Below are positions 10,255 to 22,200 of a DNA stretch of 64,000 nucleotides, one piece after another; positions within the stretch are counted from its first letter, which is position 1; every line of letters starts with the position of its first letter. The stretch is from positions 443,853 through 507,852 of the forward strand of contig JAZAYU010000349.1 of assembly GCA_038501625.1 (NCBI GenBank). The letters run 5' to 3'. A program made the position numbers and the translations under genes. The notes below the pieces were generated by a model. The model ran no database searches. It was not told the origin of the DNA and saw only the letters and a program-made list of their open reading frames with translations. The stretch comes from Corbicula japonica. Lineage: Eukaryota > Mollusca > Bivalvia > Venerida > Cyrenidae.

Positions 10255-13200
10255 GTATGTTTAGGGTCTTTTTCGTTTATTTATGTTCATGCATTTGAAA
10301 TGTTTTGCTATTTGCCGGTATTTTATTTCTTAAGATCATATAAACTTAACAGGACTAATTTTGCAGTTTAACCGGAATATAAGGAAAGTGCTTGCATCTC
10401 TATATTGTTGTATTGATCTACATATTTCGTGATTAAACTATTTGAAACATATAATAAAGTGGACCAGATCTGAATTTTAAACAACAATGTTTTTTCTCTT
10501 TATCAACATTCAGTATCCCGAATACAGACACACGCACTAGAATACTCAAGAGCGACTGGTCAATTGACAGTGGAGTTGCTTGTTGTAGCGGACTACAGCG
10601 AATTTAACAAGTAAGGGTAATGCTGTTAGCAATCAAGAAACATGTACAACTCAGTGATTTTAAATCAAATTTCACGAAAGAACTAAGCAACCTAACTTAA
10701 CATCTGAAAACGTAAATCTTCAGAATTAAAATTTGAAAAGGATTTTCAGTTATAAATATTAAATGCCGTTTTTAATTTTAAAATGTCAAATCAGTGCAGT
10801 ACATCTCTCGATAAAGATGTTATGTAAAAATTTACTATGGACACCAACCTTTGTTGGGTATTATACATGTTTAGTCGCTGCATGTACGTGAAATAAACTG
10901 CTAGAAGAAATTCCGTAGTCACTTTAGAATCCTGGCCCGCTATTTGCAATTTTTTTATTTATTTAACACCACCCCCTTTGTACATCTGACTTAAAACCTT
11001 CGAAGCCTTGTAAGCATTTTGTAATAGATGAAAAGGGACCTTTGACAGCCACTGAACACGATAAATATGAAATTACTGCAAGCTCGGTTTGATTGAGCCT
11101 GTTCATGGGCAGTAATGGGATTGCATATTACTGCCCACGCCGCCTAGCCCCAATATTATTAACCAATAAACAGTACAGTTTTGATCCATCCGAAACGATG
11201 GTATGCATATGGCGGCGAACATGGAACCTCCAATGATGTATTTCCAGATTAATACCATTCCATGTTCAGCGGCGTATGGTCCCCAGATAAAAGAATGGGT
11301 TTGCCCTAAAAGAGAAAACAATGGGCGGAACATAATAGAATTTTGATAGGGGATCTTAGAATATAAATATCACAGTCAAAACCAAAGGCAAAATTTAAAA
11401 GTCAGGAGGTATATCATTAAAGGTGATTGGAGAATATCCAAAACCTTATTGGCTGTGATATTGAAACCACCTATCTTTGTAATTTTAGAAGTACTATTAA
11501 CTTAGTACGTAAGTATACTGCTCAACGACCTTAAAAGGACGTAACTAATAACAGCACTGATTGAAAGTAAGTTCACCATTTTCGACCAAATTTAGCGGAT
11601 TCTAAGAGAAAAGTTGAATACTACCCGCCATTGTCATTAGTTATCACATTGTGTCTACTTTTGTCTCTGATTCGGGGAAAATCCTGAAATTAAAAAGTAG
11701 ACAAAATTAGGCAAATAAAATGACAACCGTGGGTAGAGTGTGTGTGTTACTGTTCCTTTGGAATGGTGAAGTAATAAAATGCACTCTGAAATTCTGGCCC
11801 TCAAACCTGAAAAACACTTAGAAATGCCCTTACCTTATTGGCGTAGTTATTGAAGTTCTTGCCCTAAAAATCTTACTATTTTGGAATTGCCCTTACCAGA
11901 TTGGAGCAGTTTTTGAAGTTCTGGCTCTCACAACAAAACACATTAAGCATTGTTCTCTCTTTAACGCATCTATTTTAGGTAAAGTGTCAATAATATTATG
12001 TGAATCCGTTTAAACGTTTAAACGTATTCATGTATTATTCTAATTTATGACTATGCTGTTACAGAGGGTACCATTCAGTATCTAATAGGAACGAAAGTCA
12101 ACATATAATAGAAGCTAAGCATGAAGTTAAAAAATACATCGGTGCTCTCATTCGCTCGGTGAGTAGCTATCTTTAAGATGTCTTCATGAATGTTTTCTTA
12201 ATGAAAGAATTATATTATTATATTAGTACACGTTGTATAAGGTTTGTTGTAGAAAGTAAATGGCGTATTAAATGCAAGAAAACAGGTAACAGAAATACAT
12301 GTATCACATATTTTGTAATTATGAGTGTATACGTGTAAAAATATTATTAGGTATTTAGGCTGAAATGACAGAAAGACTCACAACCTTCACGCAGCGATTT
12401 GATTGGCATCAATCTCGAGTGTGACGTAACGGATCACGTGATAATGATAAATATCACGTGACATTTGCCAAAAAAAACCCACGATAATTTTGTTTTCTTT
12501 TTTAGAAATATTTATATGTTTTCATGATATATTTTATGATTATAGTTTACAAAATAAATAGACGTCAATTAATTACACTGCCATTTTAATACCTTGAAGG
12601 TAGACAACTATGATACAATAATGTAAAGTTTATATGTTGTGTTGTATTGTCCAACAATATTGACCTGGCACTTCATTAATTTTCGTAAAGGTCATTGGAT
12701 AAACACGGGTATCGGCGAATACACCGATATATTTATCCAATTTACTCGTTATAGTTCGATTTTGACCCGTGAGCTGTGACCTTTCGGACAAGTCCACTGT
12801 TATAGTACAAAATAGGTAAAGATCGTCATTTTACAGAGTTACCGTTAAATTACCTTACTTATGTGACATTAAAACTGTTCAAAGCAGTAGATATTTAGTC
12901 ACGATGCAATAGCTCAATGAGTTTAATTTCCGGCTAAGATCCAAAACATTGCATGTTCGAATCCAACAAAAGTAACCTTTTTATTTTTGTCTTTCATTTC
13001 CTTTTTATAATTTTAATTTAGTTCATATGATATTATTTTTTTAAGTATTAAGCTGTTTATCTTTATAGTTTGCAACCTCCTTTTAATTTTGTTTATGTTC
13101 ATTACATGTGAACAGCTTGCCGTGACCCCATACACCTTCGTACCAAAGGAGCGTTGATAATTGTGAATCCTGGCGTTCTGGAAACACTTGTTGTTACATT

Positions 13201-16200
13201 CTCTTTCTTTTATAATTTACATAATTCAAACCACTTTGTAAAATGTTTTTTGCATCGCCCAAAAACTGTGTTTTGAGTAAGCATCGATCGCGACATTTTA
13301 TCAACTCGCTTGATGAAAGCTTACTCGAAATTTGCACGGTTTAATGTCATTTTTGTCGGTGTCTACATGAATATATTGAAAAAAGACATTAAAACAGAAA
13401 TGAAATCTACTCGTGGGATTCGAACACACAACCCTTATGTTATATTACCAGAAATCAGAAGCGTAACTGCCACGGCCATGAAACCTTATGTTGGAGGGCA
13501 GTACAATTTCAACATAATGAGCTCTGATGGGAATATCTAACATCCCTATTTTGTGGAATATTCCAAAAATCTATAAATACAAAAGTACATTCACGGCTCA
13601 ACGCGTAAAATCGGACTATAGTGATGTGTGTAGATGCCGGACTACCGATTCGAAGTAGATCGTAACACATACGAAATTAAACGAATACGGGGTCAAATGC
13701 AAGAGTGCCAGGTCAATATTGTTGGACAATAATAAAGAACTAAACGAGCTTTTTAAATACAGGTGTTTATTATTGTACTGCTACATGTAAACTCTTCTGC
13801 ATGATACTATCTAAGAGAACTAAAGGGATAGCTAATTATATATTCACATAGAGGCGTGTCTTATAATCAATGATTGGCACTACACTACATCCCCCTCTAC
13901 CTTTGGATTAAATGTCAAAAGGTGAAACTTTAAAATATTGTTAATCAGTTCCTGTCAGTTCAAAGTTCTAACACAGTGTTAACATAAACAAAGTTCCTAG
14001 AAGTATCTCATGACCTCACTTGAGAAAGTTCAAGTTCTGTCTGGCTTGTATTGTCTTGTCTCTTTAAATTTAATGTATGCTTGATAAAGTCCTAATTGCT
14101 TTCAAAACGATCCATGATTATTAATGGGTCCACAGAGAGTTCATAATGAGTTCACGAATTCTATCAATGAAATACCTTTAAGTGAGTCAGTAATGTCAGC
14201 AGGTTTTATTCTAGACTGGCCACGGTTAAAACATGTACTGTATGCATAATATTTATAAACAACAATATGTATTAAATGCAATATTTAAAATATTAAATCA
14301 TAAATGAATATTAACTCCATTTCCAGAATTTCAAACTATTAACTTTTTTTTTTAAGATATCAATGGATTATTATGCCATTGTTCACTATCAATAATATTT
14401 AGCACAGCATGTAGGTTATTTACACACTATTCATAATCCTTGTAATGATCTGGTGGTCTTTTAATTCGGGTAGACCTTCTCGTATTGTTTTCTGCATCGC
14501 TGTTTCTGGAGTTGTCTTTACTTGATGTGTGGTTTTCCGGCCTATCAGTACTTTTGTTTTCATTTGAAATATCCTGTGAGTTTGGTGTTCAAATGGTAAC
14601 TTTCTTAAAGTGTGACGAGTTTCTCGTTATGCTTCTGTCTTCCTGTTTTGCCGTAATCATATTTCCTTTCTTTTCAATAATTTCAAATGGTTTTGGATTA
14701 AAAGGTGTTGAGAATTTGTCCTGTTTTGGCTGTTTCACAAGTACTTTTTCTCCAATCTTAAGATTTGACGGTTTTGCATTTCGTTTTTGATCAGCATAAT
14801 CCTTCATTTTCTTCTTTCGTTTTTCGTCATTTTTCTTGGCGCGCAAATGTGTTTTATTTGAAGTTTGATGTACGGGCGGTTCTGGCAGTTTTGTTCTCAA
14901 TTTGCGACCAAAGAATAATTCTGCAGGTTTGTAGCCAGTTGTGATGTGTGGCGTTGACCTGTAATTTCGTAGAAATGCAAACATTTCTTGAATCCAGTAG
15001 CGATTTTCAATTCTCGCTGCTCTGATGGCTTTTCCAATAGAGTTCTTTCACATTGTTACCTCCCCTTAGCGCTCTCTAAAATTGAAGAGCATATTTAGTC
15101 GATAAATGCAAGCAAGGGGGCATCGTTTACTATTGTTAATATGACTAAGTGATTATAAAATTAAGAAAATGTTGATTAATCATTTCAAATTTATAATAAG
15201 TAAGTTCAGTCAAACAACGAAGAATAAAAAAAAACGTTATGATCATTTAAAAGCACATCAAGAAAGTTTATGCGCATTTTAAACATTTTTTATCGCGGTA
15301 TTTTCAGGACGCGAGTATCCAACGGATTTGTTTGGGTTTTTATGAAAATACACACGTGAATTGTGTTTACTAAAAATAAATCTGTATAACTGACAATTCA
15401 GACGAACATTATCGGACATTTTACCGTTTTACGGCATTTTTTGTAACGCTATAATTTATAGTGGAATGAGACATAATTATATTCTGATGTAGCTCGTCGG
15501 CGACTAGGTTGATATGTGTTTTGCTTGTTTTGCTTTTGAGAAAAAATATTACGTATTTACATAATAGGATGATTCCAGCTACAACCCGAGAAATCGTTAA
15601 ATTGATTGAACCAAACGAATATTGCCGGACGGCAGGCCAACCAAAACCTATTCAAAAAAAATCCAGAGAGTTTTGATGTTTTTTTTTAATAAAAACTATT
15701 TTGATGTTGAAGTTCGTAATTGTTGTCGCTGAAGCTTTTGAAATATAATATTTTCATTTCTGTTTAAAATCAAAATGACCATGGACCAAAACAAATGAAC
15801 GGGACTGCGATATTCAGGTCCGAGTTTAGTTTTATGACACTTAGCTGTTGTGTACATGTGTGCCCGAGGCAGCGTGTCACTATCACGTAATCTCTCAATA
15901 AACAGGAAATTTTGGAGCCGTGACCAAGACCAAGTTTCTTAATATTAAAGAATATAATTGTAAAACCCATTCTAAATTCAGTTAAATTGATGTTTCATTA
16001 ATTATCCTTTTCAATATTTTTAAATCCTGAGATTTTGCTTGAAAATCCTTAGATCCGAAGAAGAACCTTACGGTCCGGAGATTTCAGATAAAATCCTGAG
16101 ATTTTTGAGGTCTGCGGACATTTTATCTTCTTTCTACATCATTCCCGTAACACGTAGATATTCATGAAATGCGACTTAAACTAATGTCTATTGACTATGG

Positions 16201-19200
16201 CTGACGATTTTATAAAAAAAATGATGTTTATAATAACATGAATAACTTAATAAGCTTAACGGGCGTTGAATACAACGACGAGTATTCAACGCCGATACAT
16301 TGCTGAATTCATCCGTTTACCTCCAATTTAGAGAGATCATGTAACATAAAATATATTTCTTGAAGTAAACGCATTTTGTCAGAAAAACTCGATACGCTTA
16401 TATATGTGTCTGTGGAAAATATACAGTAACGTGTACTCCACAATGTATTTGTTTTCATATAAGACTTCCCGATTCAAAGTGGCAACCACGTCTTTGATTG
16501 TTTTACGCTTTTCACAGTCAAATCTTGCCGACCAGACGTTTTAAGCCTATTATATTCGGAAATTCTAAAACTCGAATTTATTATGCTTAATCATAATTAT
16601 TATTATAATTTATCATTAGCTTTAAGACGACACCGTGATCATATCTGTTCATTCTGTTAGCAATGACACAGTTAAATGCCCCCTCACTTGTCGGTTTAGG
16701 ATAAAACCAATATTTTCCGCACCTAACGTGGCGTACGACGCATGCGCACAACAATGTGAAAGACCTCTATTGAACGCATAAATCGTTCACATTCAGCGTT
16801 TGCAGCCGGCCATAGAGGTGTTATTTTCCTGTGTTTGAATCCCATATACTGCGAACACTTTTCAAAATCGTTTCCGTTAAACGGCGGTCCATTGTCTGAT
16901 TTTAGCACATATGGTATTCCGTATTCAGAGAATATTTTGTCAAGTGCTGGAATCACAGTTCTTGCAGATATAGTTTTTAAAATTTCAACAATAGGAAATC
17001 TCGAGTATTCGTCGATAACTACTATGAGATATTGTCCATCAGGAAATGGTCCACAAAAGTCATTGCTAGCTTCTTCAAAAGCATGATTCGGCATTTTACT
17101 CATTTTCAGAGGTTCCGGTACATTGTTGTTCACCGAAGCTAAGCATGGTATGCAACTTTTGCATGTTTCTTCTACCATTTTGTCTATGCCTGGGAAATAC
17201 ACTTTTTCGCGTAATAGCTGTTTGGTGCGAACTATGCCTTGATGTCCTTCATGCGCGATAGCAATAACTTGTCTTTGTAAGCTTTTTGGAATGACAAGCT
17301 TAGTTTTGTGTAACAGAACTTCACCACTTTCTGTTTGTACGATAGTAAGTTCATTTTTGCACCTTGAAAATGTTTCTACAGTACTGTTTTTGTACGATTG
17401 ATTCCATGTGTCATTTTTCAGATTTTCAATCACTGTTTGTAGATCAGGGTCTTTCTGTGTTTCCTGGATGATTTCACTAAGATTCATGGATTTCGGAATG
17501 TTGTTGAAAACAAGATGACAGACAAATTCTTCCGCGGTTTCTGAGAATTGGTTGTCTGTGTTGCCTTTATCCGGATGTCTAGATATGTAGTCCGACATGT
17601 TGCTTTCTCCTTTGCGATACGTTACGGTAAAGTTGTATGCTTGTAGTCGTAATCTCCATCTTTCAATTCTTGCAGGCGGTTTCGATTTTGGATTGTTGTA
17701 GATTGTTTCTAACGCTTTATGATCTGTTATCAATTCAAAAGGGTGTCCAAATAGATAAAGATGAAAATGTTCAATTGACCAAACAATTGCGAGAGCTTCT
17801 CTTTCTGTTTGTGAGTAGCGTTTTTCCACGTCAGTGAGAGATTTGCTTGCGTAGGCAACTACTTTTCCTTCTTGCAACATAACTGAGCCAAGACCAACCG
17901 GTGATGCGTCTACAACAAGTTGCGTTTTCTTGTGTGGATCGAAGTACGTCATAACAACGTCGCTGCTTAGGTCATTTTTCAGTTTGTCGAATGCTTTCTG
18001 TTGTTCAAGATCCCACTGCCATACAACATTTTTCTTTGTCAGCTGTCTAAGCGGTTCTGTTGTTGTGGAGTAATCGGGTATAAACCTTGACACGTAATTG
18101 GTCATTGCTAGGAAGCTTCTAATTTCTGAAACATTTGTTGGTGGTGGTGTGTTCTTAATGGCTTCACATTTCTTTGGGTCAGCTGAGAGACCTGCTTCAC
18201 TGAAAATATATCCGAAAAATTCAAGTTTTGTCTTGTTGAATTCACATTTTGACTTGTTTAGAGTTAAATTTTTCTCCTGTAGTCGTTTCAGAGTTGCTTC
18301 TAGACGAATATCATGTTCCTGTTGTGTTTTACCGAACACTATTATATCATCGCTGATATTTCGTACACCGTCGAGACCTTCTAGGGCTGTTTGCAACGTG
18401 TTTTGAAAGATTTCTGCGCTACAATTTATTCCAAAACTCAGCCTTTTGTATCTTCTTAAACCGACGTGTGTTGTGAAGGTTGTGATATTCCGCGAACTTT
18501 CGGACAGCTCAAGTTGATGGTAACCTTGATTCAAGTCAAGTTTCGAAAACACTGTGGAGCCGTTCAGGTCAACAATCATTTCATCAACTGTTGGAATAAT
18601 ATGCCGTGTGCGTTTTATAGCTTGATTTGGCAACCTCATATCAACACATATGCGAATTTCATTTGTTTTGCTTTTGGGGTTTGGCGCGACCACTATTGGC
18701 GATACCCAGTCTGTCGGTCCATTTACTTTTTCAATAATGTCTAAATCCTCAAGACGTTTCAATTCCTTTTCAACTTTTTCACGTATGTGAAACGGAATTC
18801 TTCTATGTGGCTGTGTGACTGGTTGAATATTTATGTCCAGATGCAAGTCTATTTTAGTGTCCTTCAATTTCCCAATACCTGTAAACACTGATTTATAGGT
18901 TCTGCAGAGTTCCTCAGCCTTGCTTTGTTTTAATGAATTAATTTCAGGAATTACTTGCAAATCAACTGATGTTTTGTAAGACAATAAGTTGCCACTGTTT
19001 CCCTTTGAAACATACATTACTGCCGTTGTTATTTTATCTTTCGTTTCAATTTCTGCTTGAAATTTTCCTAACAAGTTGACTGAAGATGATGCGCCATATG
19101 CATAAACTTTCGTATCAGATTTGCTTAGTTTTGGTTTCACTTTCATTTTTCTGTACGTATTTTCATCCAGAACATTAATAGATGAGCCAGTGTCGATAAG

Positions 19201-22200
19201 AATTTTCATTGGATGTCCATTGATTTGTACTTTGATTGTTGGTCTACTCGCGACTGAATTTATTGAATTTGAGTTGACTTTTTCACTGGTTAATCCAAAT
19301 GCGTATGATGAATGTGAGTCACTTTCTTATATGTGTTGTAATAAAGAACTAAACGAGCTTTGTAAATACAGGTGTTTATTATTGTACTGCTACATGTAAA
19401 CTCTTCTGCATGATACTATCTAAGAGAACTAAAGGGATAGCTAATTATATATTCACATAGAGGCGTGTCTTATAATCAATGATTGACACTACACTACATC
19501 TAACACATGTTATGTCGCAGTTTTCAATGTTTGATACAAAATGATATAATAAGAACAAAGCAATCTATTATTAGGTAGCTTTGATAATGTTTTCACACTG
19601 GTATTAAAACAATGTGGTGTTGAACATGTTGAATATTGAATGTAAATGTTTTATTTTGACGATCTGCGTCAACGCCAATTTTAGACCTGCGATTTTTCAT
19701 CAAGGGTTTTATTTTGGCGGTCTGGTTTGTTTGCGCCAATCTATGACCCCGCCAATATAAAATACTTCAAAATACGCCAAAATTTTGCGCCGCCAATGTT
19801 AAGCACTATATAGTATGTATTTGCATAACTGCCAATGAAGAGGCGCTTTCAGAGTTCGTTTTCATCTTTGCATTGCAAACAATTTAGCAGAGTTTAATAT
19901 ATAATATGTAACTATAATAACGCTTCGCGCATCGCCGGGCTAGCAGGCATGGCCAGTAAGTAAATGGGCTCTGATACTATGTATATAAGTATTTATTTTT
20001 TTGCCGAATATTTTAGTTCTTCTTTCGTATGGTTTCGTTATTATTTTTTACAGAGCAACAATGTGTTCAAAAGTCTCGAGTCTCACAATATCTTCATCAC
20101 CATCAAGCTCGTTGATATCTTGGTCATGACGGTAAGTCTTCTTGTGTTCATATTTTGCCATTCTAGATCTGAAGATGATATGGACCTACCGGGGAACGAA
20201 CCCGTTCAGAACGGCGACAGCGCTTGCCATGCAAAATACTTAGTCATCACTGCATGACATCGATAATCGATTATTTACTGATAAAAGTACTGCACTGTGT
20301 ACGGAGAGACTTTCTAAAACGTAATACAGTAGAAAAAAGATTATAAAGAGAGAAATAAACATTTTTGTCATCCATTTTCGAGACCGGCAAATTGAAGATC
20401 AATCACACCTTTACAAATATTCACATTTTATAAATTTGACATACAAAAGAACCTTATTTGTTTTTGCCAGTAACATATTACACATTAAGTTATTTAAATT
20501 GATGTTTTGTGTTGCTTAGTTGTTGTGTTTGGTTGCAAATAGAATTTAAAGGATTTTTTAGTTCAAACTAGTTTTCTGTACTGTTCTAACATTTCTTAAT
20601 GTATTTAAAATAAATATAATTAATAACATTGATTTATGTGACGTTTTATTCAATTTCAATTTTGCCGTTTGATCGTTTTCGATAATTTTCTTTTTTATCT
20701 ATGACAGTGCAATAACGAAAGGAGATATGATTTAAGGTCATTGAGATATCTAAATTTGTTTTTCGGATAAAAAAATTAACACAGAGAACGTCTTATTATT
20801 GATCACACAATTCTTTGGTGTTTAGCTTGCTTATAATAGTAAATGATTCTTGTCAACATGTCAAAGATCAGATAATAACTAAAGAACAGGTTAACGTCTA
20901 GTTTCTTCTAAAGGTAAAGGTATGGGTTTTATAGTCTGTAATTATTGTATTCAACCGACTTTCACATTTTATCCCCGGATCACTGGATATATAACTCGTC
21001 CGTTTACAGTCGGCGCTGTAGGCAGCCACGGAACATTGGCTTATATTCCTCACAGGTACCAATTTATACACCTGGGTGGAGAGAAGCAATGAAGGCTTAA
21101 TTTCTTGCTTAAGGAAATAAGCGGCCGGACTGGGGCTCGAACCTGGGACCCCTCGAGCGCTCTACCACTGGACCACCGCCTATCTACAGGAAAAAAATAA
21201 TACAGTAACGTTAGCATACAAACAACATATCCATTTATTATAATAAATATACTGAGCCAAAACGAAAACTAGACACATAAAGAAACTTCTATTAATACTT
21301 TTTATATTAATAGTGCCAGTACATGCAGATATCTGGTAGAATTTGATTAATTATCAATATGTTTATCTTGGACTTTGTCGGTTAAGTATCTATCAGAGTT
21401 TTAGAAAAGAAAAACAGAAAAATATGTGGCTGTGGAAAATTAAGAGTTGAATTTTGTTTCTTTTTCAATAAGAAGGGACGGGGGGGGGGGGGGGGGGTAA
21501 TTTGCAAAAAAGGATATTTAAGTAACTATAATTGCGTCTTATTCCGATTCACCAGTGAACTTTAACGATTGTGTTTTAATTCATACAGGCGATAAACTTA
21601 TACATTTCACAGCTTAATGTTTTGTGTCAGACTTTTATGTCAAGAAAATATCGATTTCATGATTATTTAGGAAAGAAGAGATAACATTGTCCTCTATGAA
21701 AAATCACAACATCTTTCCGCTATTCAACAAAATTAATGAAGAATGAAATACAGCATCGCTGAACAAATATTTTTAAATTTGAAAAAAGTAAGTTTTCATT
21801 TTTGCTAATTATAGTAGTCTAGACCATGGAGACCAAATCGCTAGCAATGACACATTTAGCCTATAAAACATTTCTCATAACAAGTGACAAACGAGTATTT
21901 GTCTTCTTCAAAACAGGTGGTGTAATGCCTAAAGTATCCCAAGCATTCGTTTGATTCCCACTGTTAAATTTATTCATGAAGCAAACATTTTGAGAGAAAA
22001 CTATTTAAATCAAGTATAATGAGATTTATCAAAATTAATAAAAATATCCTATAGGTTTATAATAAGAAGTTTATGTAAAAAATATTTAGTTATTTACACA
22101 TGTTTACAATAAGGTTTATGTAAAATTTATTTACACATGTATCTCCTATTGGATGTTTTAATATGGTTCACACACATAGTGTTTTTGTTTGTTTTCTTTT

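Larger units (their letters stand above)
12637..19512. mobile_element. Inverted-repeat DNA element interrupted by the Gypsy insertion
   Basis: TATTGTCCAACAATATTGAC at about 12644 is found reversed at about 13708-13730 (GTCAATATTGTTGGACAAT). The match continues beyond the Gypsy element (TAACACATG at 19502 against CATGTGTTA-like bases at the left end), so the LTR element landed inside the right terminal repeat. Internal length without Gypsy is about 1.1 kb; no transposase seen. Confidence 0.55.
12159..20053 (+). other. Protease 1 intron 3 (7.9 kb), nest of transposons
   Basis: From outside in: an inverted-repeat DNA element (12.64-13.73 and about 19.50 kb), a Ty3/Gypsy element inserted in its end (13.73-19.50 kb), and a third element inside the Gypsy integrase (15.04-16.77 kb). 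19.5-20.05 kb holds a GCCAAT/CGCC-rich imperfect inverted repeat near 19.65-19.80 kb. Confidence 0.75.

Noticed and set aside
13891..14588. Possible envelope gene between integrase and 3' LTR
   Set aside because: No sizeable minus-strand frame and no signal peptide or membrane segment there.
16835..18744. Plus-strand open frames opposite the Gypsy pol
   Set aside because: Antisense shadows of the polyprotein with no family motif.
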